DNA of 6,794 nt from Desulfobulbaceae bacterium UBA2213 (GCA_002327225.1 DCUN01000076.1:1-6794), one strand, 5' to 3'; numbered from the stretch's first letter, positions 1-6,703 are shown. Notes: a model not told the origin generated them from the sequence alone. Translations and numbers: made by a program.

Positions 1-3
1 ATA

Positions 4-56
4 AGGAGCCGTAACAAAATGGATATAAATGACCAAGTTATTTTGTAACGGCTCCT
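4..56. repeat. Long imperfect palindrome (17-bp arms, 19-nt loop)
   Basis: Bases 4-20 and 40-56 are inverted copies of each other. Sixteen of 17 positions pair; the only mismatch is A13 against A47. The loop (21-39) is AT-rich. The outer half of the stem is GC-rich (GGAGCCGT) and the inner half AT-rich. Neither strand has a U-run after the stem, so it is not a textbook Rho-independent terminator. It lies about 75 bp upstream of the radical SAM gene. It could be an operator, an RNA leader hairpin, the terminator of an unseen upstream gene, or a copy of a dispersed palindromic repeat or MITE. The pairing is seen directly; the function is unknown. Confidence 0.85.
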
Positions 57-131
57 AAACATCCATGGCCTCTGCATACAACAAACGGCAGGGGGGTGGG
101 TAATGTGACAAGAACTATAAAGAAGATCCAA

Positions 132-1838
132 ATGCAAATCAAAATTGTGGCCCTTAATGCCCGGTTTACTCATTCCTGTCTCGCCTTATTCCATGTTCGT
201 AACGAACTGGAAAAGAATTGTCCGGATGTGGAAATAGAGGTGTGTCAGTTGACCATCAATGACTCCTATTATGAAACCTTATTGCGGCTTAGCCAGGGAA
301 ATCCGGATTATATCTTTTTTTCGGCGTCGGTTTGGAGCTCTGACCGGGTGGAGCAGTTGATTCGGGATCTGCAAGGGTGTCTGCCAGGTTGTAGAGTGGT
401 GGTGGGTGGGCCGCAGGCCGTGGTTATTGGCAGCAATCTTTCACCTGCTCTCTGCACGGTGGTCAGTGGTGATATAGAGGCCGTGAGCAAGGTCTTTTAC
501 CGGGATCTGGAAAGAAGAGTGCTTCGGCCTGAGTACGGAGGGTCATTTCTGCAGATGGAGGACAGGCTGCTGCTGTCACCCTATCGTGAAGAGGATTTCA
601 GCTCGCATTTGAAAGACAGGGCTATCTATTATGAGAGTTCAAGGGGCTGTCCCTTTTCCTGTTCCTATTGCCTCTCATCGGCTGAAAATGGGGTGTATCA
701 TAAGGAGATTACTCAGGTTCAGAATGAGCTGAGTCAGATACTGCGTCATCAACCAGCAACCCTGCGTTTTGTCGATCGCACCTTTAATGACAGGCCGGAG
801 CGGGCCCTGGCTATCTGGAAATTTCTCATGGAGACAGAAACAGAGACCTTGTTTCATTTTGAGATAAGCCCGGATCGTTTTACTGAAGAGATGTTTTCCT
901 TTCTCCAGACCGTGCCAACAGGCCGTTTTCAGTTTGAGATCGGAGTTCAGTCTACACATGAGCAAACCCTGCGAGCCGTTGGCCGTATGGTTGATCTTCC
1001 AAGCTCTTTGCTGAATATCAAACGGCTTGTGGCGCTTGGCTCGATCCATCTTCATGTGGATCTGATCCTTGGTCTTCCCTTTGAAACCCGGGAAAGTTTT
1101 GGCCGCTCATTTGCCGATCTTTTTTCCACAGGCGCCCATTATCTGCAGATGGGAGTCTTAAAATTACTTCCTGGTACTCCAATCAGCAGGGAGGCCGAGA
1201 GCTTCTCCTATACGAGCTGTCGTCAGCCTCCCTATACGGTGTTGGCTAATCAATGGATGGATCATGCCACTTTGCAGGATTTTTACTGGTTTTGCGAGTG
1301 TGTGGAGAAATTTGTCAATAACCGGTATTTTCCTTCGTTGTGGGAGTATCTGCGGCGGAATGAAGAGGATGTCTTTTCTTTTTTTCAGGAATTACTGGTT
1401 ATCTGTCTACGGGAGAATTTTTTCTGTCTGGCTTCCACTCAGGAATTTATGGGGAAAATACTCAGTCAGTTGATTCAGAAAAGGGAGGATGGTTCTCTGC
1501 TCCTGGAGATCTTGCGCTATGACTGGCTGCGTTGCGGCCATCGTTTTCTGCCACTCTTTCTGCAGGTCGAATTCGAAGAAGAACAACCGCTGGCGGTGAA
1601 GCGTGATGTCTATCAGCAGACAGCCGCCGAGCTTAGTGGTGTCTTTGACAATTGTGACCGGAATCAGTTTTTTAAAAAAGGCTTTTTCTTGCGTTTTTCA
1701 GGGCAGTGCCTTCGGGAGCTTGACCTCAGCCAGGAAGGGAAGCGGGCCGTGATACTCTTTTTACCGGAACGGGAGACAAGCTTGTACCGTTTGAATAAAA
1801 CTGTGGTCGTTCAAAGGTCGGCAGTTAGTCGTCAGTAG
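132..1838 (+). CDS. B12-binding-domain radical SAM protein with DUF4080-like C-terminus
   Basis: Predicted 568-residue cytosolic enzyme of the COG1032-type cobalamin/radical SAM group; the substrate is unknown. Residues 1 to about 130 look like a Rossmann-type B12-binding domain (NARFTHSCLALF near the start, then SASVWSSDRVEQLIRDL and VVVGGPQAV), but the DxHxxG cobalamin-ligand motif is absent, as in many of this group. The [4Fe-4S]/SAM motif CxxxCxxC is C173, C177, C180. Other family-typical strands are FEIGVQS (G271-Q273), DLILGLP (G314-P316) and LKLLPGTP (P347). The Cys-rich, aromatic C-terminal part after about residue 400, including RYDWLRCGHRFLPLF, resembles DUF4080. The frame is open from GTG at 96, with another GTG at 105. 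I prefer ATG 132 because relatives begin close to the xIKIVALNA strand and because the purine-rich AAAGAAG (119-125) is well spaced before it. It stands alone on this strand and converges on the signalling cassette. Possible roles include modification of a peptide, cofactor or tRNA; none can be chosen from sequence. Confidence 0.9.
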   Translation: MQIKIVALNARFTHSCLALFHVRNELEKNCPDVEIEVCQLTINDSYYETLLRLSQGNPDYIFFSASVWSSDRVEQLIRDLQGCLPGCRVVVGGPQAVVIGSNLSPALCTVVSGDIEAVSKVFYRDLERRVLRPEYGGSFLQMEDRLLLSPYREEDFSSHLKDRAIYYESSRGCPFSCSYCLSSAENGVYHKEITQVQNELSQILRHQPATLRFVDRTFNDRPERALAIWKFLMETETETLFHFEISPDRFTEEMFSFLQTVPTGRFQFEIGVQSTHEQTLRAVGRMVDLPSSLLNIKRLVALGSIHLHVDLILGLPFETRESFGRSFADLFSTGAHYLQMGVLKLLPGTPISREAESFSYTSCRQPPYTVLANQWMDHATLQDFYWFCECVEKFVNNRYFPSLWEYLRRNEEDVFSFFQELLVICLRENFFCLASTQEFMGKILSQLIQKREDGSLLLEILRYDWLRCGHRFLPLFLQVEFEEEQPLAVKRDVYQQTAAELSGVFDNCDRNQFFKKGFFLRFSGQCLRELDLSQEGKRAVILFLPERETSLYRLNKTVVVQRSAVSRQ

Positions 1839-1884
1839 ATCGTTTTCCGTTGACGAGTAGCTGCTGGCAGAATACGTGTCTCTG

Positions 1885-2553
1885 TCAGAATAACGGCTTG
1901 ATCTGGCTCATGAAATTTGTCTCAAGTTCCTTGTCGTTGATCTCCTGGCAAAGCAGGATGGCAAGGGCTGGTAACTGTTGTCTGGTCGTTGGGCCCTGCT
2001 GTGCCCAGGTTCCAATGAGGTCTCTCATAACCTGTCCGGCCACTGGCCCGATGGCATAGGCCAGAGCCTCTTTGATGTTTTCAAGTATTGGCGCAAGGTC
2101 TGCGTCAATCTCGGCCTCCTGTTGTTTTTTTGGCGCTTCTTCGGGCGGTGCGGCAGCGGCAGCAGCAGGTTGGGGGGGGGCAGCTGCTTGTGCTTGCGCT
2201 TGCGCTGGAGCTCTGTTGATTTCCGTCTGGATGTCCCCGATCAACATTGCGATGGTCATGTTGATGAGGGATTTATTGACAGCAGGTTCACAGACCATGA
2301 CCAGGATAGAGCCTTGTTCCAGGGGCTTGACAATGAGCAGTGAGACATCGAACTTGAACTCCATTACCGCTAAGTCCAGGTTGGCCATTGAACCCATTTT
2401 CAGGGCGCGGGTGAGAAGATTACCCATGGTGTGTATGGTGTTTTCCTTGAAGATTGGTGGAAGTTTTGCGGCTGCGAGCTCTTGATTGCCCGTGTAAACA
2501 AAACAACCAAAAACTCCGGGAAGCATATTTATTTCTTTGAGGAGTGAGTCCAT
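1885..2553 (-). CDS. Roadblock/LC7-like protein with Ala/Pro/Gln linker and C-terminal helical domain
   Basis: A 222-residue soluble protein with no signal peptide or membrane segment. Residues 1 to about 113 have a Roadblock/LC7-like layout: an opening helix (LLKEINMLPGVFGCFVYTG), a strand pair, the helix TIHTMGNLLTRALK, then alternating strands (FKFDVSLLIVKPLEQGSILVMVCEP) and a closing helix. Residues 115-147 are a low-complexity Ala/Gln/Pro linker. Residues 148-222 form a helical module with ILENIKEALAYAIGPVAGQVM; the IGPxA pattern recalls small C-terminal modules seen in some bacterial kinases and regulators, although I cannot name the family with certainty. The start at 2553 is backed by AAAGGA (2562-2567) 8 nt upstream. 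It is the third gene of a same-strand set, 128 nt after the Roadblock-bearing response regulator. It probably homo- or hetero-dimerises with that regulator and may bind a small GTPase. The gene contains a C9 run in the linker (see repeat). Confidence 0.8.
   Translation of the reverse strand: MDSLLKEINMLPGVFGCFVYTGNQELAAAKLPPIFKENTIHTMGNLLTRALKMGSMANLDLAVMEFKFDVSLLIVKPLEQGSILVMVCEPAVNKSLINMTIAMLIGDIQTEINRAPAQAQAQAAAPPQPAAAAAAPPEEAPKKQQEAEIDADLAPILENIKEALAYAIGPVAGQVMRDLIGTWAQQGPTTRQQLPALAILLCQEINDKELETNFMSQIKPLF
2143..2215. repeat. Low-complexity linker DNA: GCN repeats, G9 tract and GCTTGY hexamers
   Basis: Within the Roadblock gene, the plus strand shows GGCAGCGGCAGCAGCAGG-type trinucleotide repeats, then nine consecutive G (2172-2180), then hexamers GCTTGT, GCTTGC, GCTTGC (2186-2203). 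On the coding strand these give polyalanine, a C9 run spanning A125-Q128, and Ala-Gln repeats. A one-base slip in the nine-base run would shift the frame and remove the C-terminal module (residues 148-222) while keeping the Roadblock domain. It is either a slippage-prone linker or a place where sequencing error is likely. Confidence 0.8.
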
Positions 2554-2681
2554 GGTGCATGTCCTTTTATGGTCGTGTCCCGGTTGCTTTGTGGGCAGCG
2601 GTTTTTTGTGGAAGGTGCCTTGTATCGTAAGCCTATGCCGTAAAATATCCTTGCTGTTGAAATGGCAGAAACGGGTCGAAA

Positions 2682-3872
2682 TTATTGCAGACTGATCCTG
2701 CTGAGCACGGGGCGTAAACCGGTAGCAACCGCCCCCGGGGCCACGGTGGTGCCAATTTCCAAACCGGCTACGACTTCTTTGCCGCAGAGAACAAGGAGAT
2801 TGTTGCCACTTTTCAAGGTAAGCAGGGTGTACTGCTGCTCTCCTGTCCCCATTGTTGTTTGCAGCTGCTGACCGACAACAGAGATATAGGTTATAAAATT
2901 AGCAATCTGGTCATCACCTGCTTTATTGCTATGGATTATGTTGCCATCTCTTGAAACGAGAATGAAGGTGCTGATCTCAGGCATTGCTCCCAGCATAGTG
3001 ATAAATTGTTGTAAGAGTGGGTTCGATGAGTGACTGGGGGTTGTGGTGGAAGGTGCTGTGATGGTCGCAACCGTTGGCGAGGGAGGTGGCAGGGGCTCTT
3101 CGTCATTGAGGAAATCATCCAGATCCAGATCGTCCAGGTCTGTTGAAGCCAGAGGAGTATCATCACTCTCAGCCTGGGCAGCAGGGCTGGTGGGCGATGT
3201 GTCGTCTCGCTCATCCTGCCTTCTGCTTCCCTCCAGCAGGATAAAACCAAGGGAATCTGAGATCTTTGCTTCCGTTTTGTTGCAGGAGTTTGCAAGCACA
3301 ATCGCCACATTCTTCCAACTGACAATTTCAAAGGCGGCATCGGTTCCAGTAAGATCATCGGTGTCGGCATCCAGGAGCTCTCCATTCTTGAAATACATAG
3401 TCCCCTGATGTTTTCCAGAACGAACGGTGAGTGTGCATGTTTTTTTATCCAGCTCCAGCAACTGAAGAAATGAGCTCAGGGAGACCCCGGTGATGAACCC
3501 CTTGGAGCGGCCTTCAAGTCCTTTCAGGATTTTTTCAACCAGTATATTGAAATCGATAGGCTTTTCAATATACTGAAAGGCGCCGATTTCTTTCAGGTTC
3601 TCTTCCATGTCAGGAGTGCCGAAGGCGGTCATGACAATGACGGGGATCTCAGGGTGATGGGAGCTGAGGTGGGCGACCAGCGCAAATCCGTCCATCTTGG
3701 GCATTTTCAGATCTGTGAGGACCAGGTGGATGTCCTGCTCTTCGAGAACGGCGACCGCTTCTTCGCCGTTATGGGCGGTAATGATGCCAAATTGATCCTC
3801 GTAGGATTTGAATCCATCAATCAGGCTGAGCAAAAAGCTTTCATCGTCGTCAACAATAAGAACGGTATTCAT
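2682..3872 (-). CDS. Response regulator: receiver, PATAN/DUF4388, Roadblock/LC7
   Basis: A 396-residue cytosolic response regulator without a DNA-binding domain. Residues 1-120 are a receiver (CheY-like) domain with acidic pocket D8-D10, phosphoacceptor D54 (LTDLKMPKMDG), conserved T82 (VMTAFG) and K104 (EKP). Residues about 125-215 match the PATAN/DUF4388 pattern (GVSLSSFLQLLELDKKT, then GTMYFKNGELLDA). Residues 216-284 are a Ser/Thr/Pro-rich linker with the acidic cluster DLDDLDLDDFLNDEE. Residues about 285-396 are a Roadblock/LC7 domain (LLQQFITMLGAMPEISTFIL, SRDGNIIHS). The frame is open further upstream (to 3920), but I chose ATG 3872 because MNTVLIVDDDE is the normal start of a receiver and GGGAG sits 5 nt upstream. 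It lies 183 nt downstream of a same-strand histidine kinase, its probable partner. Output is probably protein-protein, likely through a small GTPase or the neighbouring Roadblock protein (inference). Confidence 0.9.
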   Translation of the reverse strand: MNTVLIVDDDESFLLSLIDGFKSYEDQFGIITAHNGEEAVAVLEEQDIHLVLTDLKMPKMDGFALVAHLSSHHPEIPVIVMTAFGTPDMEENLKEIGAFQYIEKPIDFNILVEKILKGLEGRSKGFITGVSLSSFLQLLELDKKTCTLTVRSGKHQGTMYFKNGELLDADTDDLTGTDAAFEIVSWKNVAIVLANSCNKTEAKISDSLGFILLEGSRRQDERDDTSPTSPAAQAESDDTPLASTDLDDLDLDDFLNDEEPLPPPSPTVATITAPSTTTPSHSSNPLLQQFITMLGAMPEISTFILVSRDGNIIHSNKAGDDQIANFITYISVVGQQLQTTMGTGEQQYTLLTLKSGNNLLVLCGKEVVAGLEIGTTVAPGAVATGLRPVLSRISLQ

Positions 3873-3877
3873 AGTGG

Positions 3878-3882
3878 CTCCC
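3878..3882 (-). promoter_or_regulatory. Shine-Dalgarno site of the response regulator
   Basis: The minus strand reads GGGAG, 5 nt before the ATG at 3872. This decides the start in favour of the canonical receiver N-terminus over in-frame ATG codons further upstream (3884 and 3920), whose extra residues do not fit the family. Confidence 0.7.
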
Positions 3883-3885
3883 ATA

Positions 3886-3899
3886 CCGGCATGAGCCGG
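3886..3899. repeat. Small hairpin just upstream of the response regulator RBS
   Basis: CCGGC-ATGA-GCCGG forms a perfect 5-bp GC-only stem with a 4-nt loop, ending 3 nt from the Shine-Dalgarno site. It has no U-run, so it is not a terminator. It may protect or expose the ribosome site, or be chance. Confidence 0.5.
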
Positions 3900-3972
3900 A
3901 TGATAAATGTGACTCAACATCAGGAGGAAAGGAAAAGAGATTTTCTGTCCTTTTCATATAAATGATCTGTGG

Positions 3973-4002
3973 AGTATAAAATGATGATGTGGGTAAGTGC
4001 AA
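3973..4002 (-). promoter_or_regulatory. Possible sigma-70-like promoter for the response regulator
   Basis: In the 183-nt gap between kinase and regulator, the minus strand reads TTGCAC (3997-4002), an 18-nt spacer, then TATACT (3973-3978). The -10 box matches consensus at 5 of 6 positions; the -35 matches at only 3 of 6. It would give a leader of roughly 95 nt. The long gap and this site allow the regulator and the downstream Roadblock gene to be transcribed separately from the kinase. It is weakly supported. Confidence 0.35.
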
Positions 4003-4055
4003 TTTGAATGTTCTCTTTTTATCATGCGTGGTTGGCCTGTGTCCAGAGAAAGTTG

Positions 4056-6239
4056 TCAACAGCCGGGAATAACAATAAGAACCTTGGTGCCGACGTTACT
4101 TTTACTGTGGATGTCGATGGAACAGTTCATTTTGGAGAGCATTTTTTTGACAATCACCAGTCCCAGACCGGTTCCTTGTGGCTTTGTGGTGAAAAAAGGT
4201 TTGAACAGATTGGTCTGTTCATGGTCACCGATGCCACAGCCGTTATCGCCAATAATGATATTGATCTGGCCATTTTCTTCTCTCTGCATGGAAAGAGAAA
4301 TATGTTTCTTTACTGTCTCTGCAACGGAGTCGGCGGCGTTGGCAATAAGATTCAGCAAGACCTGTTGAAAGGCTCGGGGGTCTATCATGCCGAGAGTAGG
4401 TTCTTTGGGGATATGGGCGCTCAGTCGGATGTTTTTTTGTTCGAGATCGGTTGCAATCAGTGGAATGAACTTGGTGAGCAGGGCGGTCATATTTGTTTCT
4501 TCTAGGATCGGGCGTTCAAAGACGCTGAAGTTTTTGAGTGTTTTGAGCAGATATTCAACGCGGACAATGTCTGAAAGGCTGCGGTTGATAAAACGTTTGA
4601 TGTTGTTTTTGTCATAGCTCTCCAGGTTTGAGTCGAGAACCGAGAGCGAGACCTTGATTGAGTTGATCGGATTTCCCAGTTCATGGCGAATGCTGGAAAA
4701 AATAAAGCCGATATTGTCCATGAGGTTTGCGGCCTCCACAATGGATTCCAGTCGTTTCTTTTCGGTGATGTTGCGTTTGACGATCACTTGAGTGGCGATC
4801 CTCCCCTCATCATTATAGGCCGGCGAGAGGAGCATCTCTTCTTCATACAGGGTGTGATCTTTGCGGTGATTGGTAAATTGCCCCTGCCATTTTTCTCCAT
4901 TTTTCAGGGCCGTTGTGAACTGCTGCCAGATGGTGCTATCCATGACTGTTTCGGGATAGAGCTTGCTGATATTTGTACCCATGATTTCTGAGTGTGAATA
5001 GCCGGTGATGGTTTCACAGGACGGACTGGCATAAAGGATCTGGCCACCGGGGTCAGTAATGAGGGTGCAGTCACTTGATTGCTCTATGACAGTTACCAGG
5101 CGGTCCCGCTCCAGACGATCCTGTTGATTGCGGATGGTCATGGCCAGGATATTGGCGATAAACTGAAGTCCCTTTACCTGCTGTGGGGTAAAAGGTGTCG
5201 CGTTTGTCAGTCTGTCCATGCCAATGAATCCCCAAAGCTCATTTTTTAACAGGATCGGGATGTCGAGAAAGGCCTGAATCCCAAGGTCTTGAAGGGACTT
5301 TTGTTCCAATGCTGACAACTGGGGGGACTGGTTATGGACAACCTTTCCTTCTTGCAAGAGGACAAGGCAGTCAGCATTGTTAAATATCCAGCTATGGTCA
5401 ATGGATGCCTGGTATTTATCTTTTGCATGGATGGTCGCCTCTCTGGCTCCCTCGTCAGCTTCTACGATGTAGATCCGGTCAGTTTCCAGAGGCTGGCAGA
5501 GGCTGGAGAGCTTGCCGCTGAAACAGTTCTGCCAGGTATTCTGGAGATGCGATTGATCGGTGATAGTAAGAATTGTGTCCCAAATGGCATCGTTGCTGGC
5601 TATTGCACTCGTTATTTTTGTTTGTAACTGTGTTTTGAGGTCGCGGAGGGTGTGCTGGTCCTGGATCTGTTTCTGGATGGCATTATGAGACGCTTTTGAG
5701 CGGAAACGGATGGTGATTCCCAGTAAAAATGTGAGTGACAGCAGGCAAAGGGCAAGAGGCTGCATGTCGGCAGGGGCTTTTGAAAAGAGGATGTAGAGCA
5801 TTGGTGCCAGGCTGATGGTGAGAAAGGCGTAAGCCATTGGCGGCAGAGAGGCGAGATAGATGGTGAAGAGGACGCTGCTGCTATAGAGGAACAAAGTATG
5901 GAGAGCGTAGAGAGGCAGCGTACCATTCTTGATAAGGAAAATGCTGCTGCCCCACCAGAATGCCTGCAGCAGAAGAATGCCCAGCATGAGTCGACAGGTC
6001 TTGTTGACTTTCAATGTTGGTCTGCTTTGCGCATAGGCAATTAAAAGAAGATAACCCGACGAGAGGCAACTGTAAGAAACCATTCCCCAAAAGAGAATTC
6101 CTCCAGGGAGCTCCCTCCATACAATAGCCGATTCCAGAAGGGCCGCCGCAAGAGCTGCCAGCTGGACATGAGGGCCATAGGGATAGAGACTGCGGAGGGA
6201 AGTGTAGAGGCGTCTGCTGGAGGCTGAGATGGGTGTCAT
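4056..6239 (-). CDS. Membrane sensor histidine kinase (6 TM, GAF, PAS, HisKA-like, HATPase)
   Basis: A 727-residue inner-membrane sensor kinase. Residues about 24-180 hold six hydrophobic segments with short loops, a membrane-embedded sensory module rather than a periplasmic domain. A polar helix follows (about 180-215). Residues about 217-370 are GAF-like (LGIQAFLDIPILLKNELWGF, ending IANILAMTIRNQ). Residues about 380-493 are a PAS domain with a PAC-like end (VIVKRNITEKKRLE). The H-box is SSIRHELGNPINS with phospho-acceptor H519; E520 and N523 fit the HExxN pattern of kinases that also have phosphatase activity. The ATPase domain has the N-box (N630, N634), DNGCGIG (665-671), FKPFFTTK (679-686) and GTGLGL (689-694). 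The ORF extends upstream via TTG 6341, ATG 6317 and ATG 6305. I chose ATG 6239 because a good promoter (6284-6313) would start RNA near 6277 and the upstream residues do not look conserved. The Shine-Dalgarno site is weak (AGAGC). Its probable partner is the regulator gene 183 nt downstream. The ligand is unknown. Confidence 0.9.
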   Translation of the reverse strand: MTPISASSRRLYTSLRSLYPYGPHVQLAALAAALLESAIVWRELPGGILFWGMVSYSCLSSGYLLLIAYAQSRPTLKVNKTCRLMLGILLLQAFWWGSSIFLIKNGTLPLYALHTLFLYSSSVLFTIYLASLPPMAYAFLTISLAPMLYILFSKAPADMQPLALCLLSLTFLLGITIRFRSKASHNAIQKQIQDQHTLRDLKTQLQTKITSAIASNDAIWDTILTITDQSHLQNTWQNCFSGKLSSLCQPLETDRIYIVEADEGAREATIHAKDKYQASIDHSWIFNNADCLVLLQEGKVVHNQSPQLSALEQKSLQDLGIQAFLDIPILLKNELWGFIGMDRLTNATPFTPQQVKGLQFIANILAMTIRNQQDRLERDRLVTVIEQSSDCTLITDPGGQILYASPSCETITGYSHSEIMGTNISKLYPETVMDSTIWQQFTTALKNGEKWQGQFTNHRKDHTLYEEEMLLSPAYNDEGRIATQVIVKRNITEKKRLESIVEAANLMDNIGFIFSSIRHELGNPINSIKVSLSVLDSNLESYDKNNIKRFINRSLSDIVRVEYLLKTLKNFSVFERPILEETNMTALLTKFIPLIATDLEQKNIRLSAHIPKEPTLGMIDPRAFQQVLLNLIANAADSVAETVKKHISLSMQREENGQINIIIGDNGCGIGDHEQTNLFKPFFTTKPQGTGLGLVIVKKMLSKMNCSIDIHSKSNVGTKVLIVIPGC

Positions 6240-6283
6240 ATGAGCTCTGGGTGAAGGAAAGAGATGAAAATATCGTATCAAAT

Positions 6284-6313
6284 ATTGTATTCTGTAAGAC
6301 TGCATTCTGACAA
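6284..6313 (-). promoter_or_regulatory. Sigma-70-like promoter for the histidine kinase cassette
   Basis: The minus strand reads TTGTCA (6308-6313), an 18-nt spacer, then TACAAT (6284-6289). Each box matches consensus at 5 of 6 positions. The expected RNA start, near 6277, gives a leader of about 38 nt before ATG 6239. If real, it excludes the more upstream in-frame starts and would drive the kinase and possibly the two downstream genes. Confidence 0.55.
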
Positions 6314-6410
6314 GCATAGCAGAATGTGAAAGAAACAACAAAACAATGGATGATATTGGCGTGAGTTGGGGAAACCGGCCTGATGAAGTGGTGTCTCTTT
6401 GAGTGTTGGT

Positions 6411-6587
6411 TTAAAAAATTGTTAACGCCAATTCCTTGATATACTGTATGAAAGCGGCTCTTGTCGAGATCTCTTGTTGGGGAGAGTATAAATTTTTATA
6501 TTTTTTAAGCTGTCGCCAGGGTGGTTTAAAGAGGAGTTTATTTTCAACATGCTGATATCGTGAGGTAATTTTTTTATTATCGTGCAT
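6411..6587 (-). CDS. Doubtful small ORF, 58 aa, hypothetical
   Basis: An open frame from ATG 6587 (TTG 6596 also possible) encodes a basic, aromatic-rich 58-residue peptide with KPPWRQLKKYKNLYS in the middle and a hydrophobic end. I recognise no family. There is no Shine-Dalgarno sequence before the ATG, the DNA is AT-rich, and no promoter is obvious. It is listed because it occupies otherwise gene-free sequence rather than the shadow of a known gene. It could be chance or a decayed fragment. Confidence 0.2.
   Translation of the reverse strand: MHDNKKITSRYQHVENKLLFKPPWRQLKKYKNLYSPQQEISTRAAFIQYIKELALTIF
6419..6445 (+). promoter_or_regulatory. Possible rightward extended -10 promoter
   Basis: The plus strand has TTGTTA (6419-6424), a short 15-nt spacer, then TATACT (6440-6445) preceded by TG at 6437-6438, forming an extended -10 element. 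Transcription would begin near 6452 and meet the hairpin terminator at 6630-6671 before the reading frame at 6704. The short spacer and AT-rich surroundings make it tentative. Confidence 0.3.
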
Positions 6588-6629
6588 GGTACACAATGTG
6601 CAATGTATTAACTATCTCTTCTCTCCTGG

Positions 6630-6671
6630 AAAAAGCCGGTCCGCTCTTGTGTGACTGGCTTTTTCTTTTTT
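6630..6671 (+). terminator. Rho-independent terminator, likely bidirectional
   Basis: Arms 6630-6640 (AAAAAGCCGGT) and 6654-6664 (ACTGGCTTTTT) form an 11-bp stem with one G-U pair and a 13-nt loop. On the plus strand a T-rich tail follows (TTTTTC then six T). On the minus strand the stem also ends in five U, so it could stop transcription both ways. It sits only 32 nt before the ATG of the partial plus-strand gene at the right edge. It could therefore be an attenuator of that gene, the end of a small RNA, or the terminator of a leftward gene outside the window. Confidence 0.75.
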
Positions 6672-6703
6672 CAGGGTACCAGCTCATCCTTGTTTCCTTC
6701 CTT

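Larger units (their letters stand above)
6314..6703. other. AT-rich intergenic region between divergent transcription units
   Basis: This stretch of about 390 nt holds no confidently coding gene. Visible contents are a doubtful minus-strand ORF (6411-6587), a possible rightward promoter (6419-6445), a GAGATCTC palindrome (6466-6473) flanked by direct CTCTTGT copies (6458-6464 and 6471-6477), an AT palindrome TATAAATTTTTATA (6487-6500), and a strong hairpin terminator (6630-6671). A plus-strand RNA from the possible promoter to the terminator would be about 220 nt and carry no convincing ORF, so a leader or small RNA is possible but unproven. Confidence 0.5.

Noticed and set aside
1..48. Open plus frame from the window edge ending in TAA at 46-48, possibly the tail of an upstream gene
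   Set aside because: Only 15 codons are visible and they run through the palindrome, so coding cannot be separated from chance.
675..1055. Minus-strand 126-codon ORF inside the radical SAM gene
   Set aside because: It overlaps the conserved radical SAM core on the opposite strand and has no recognisable domain or ribosome site.
1839..1884. Terminator in the convergent 46-bp gap
   Set aside because: Only a 4-bp CTGC/GCAG stem is visible, with no T-run on either strand.
2072..2485. Plus-strand ORFs rich in Ala/Cys opposite the Roadblock gene
   Set aside because: They are antisense shadows of the GCN-repeat linker; the minus-strand protein has a clear domain layout and a Shine-Dalgarno site.
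4008..4505. Plus-strand ORFs opposite the histidine kinase 3' end
   Set aside because: The minus strand here encodes unmistakable ATPase motifs (DNGCGIG, GTGLGL); the plus frames show no family features.
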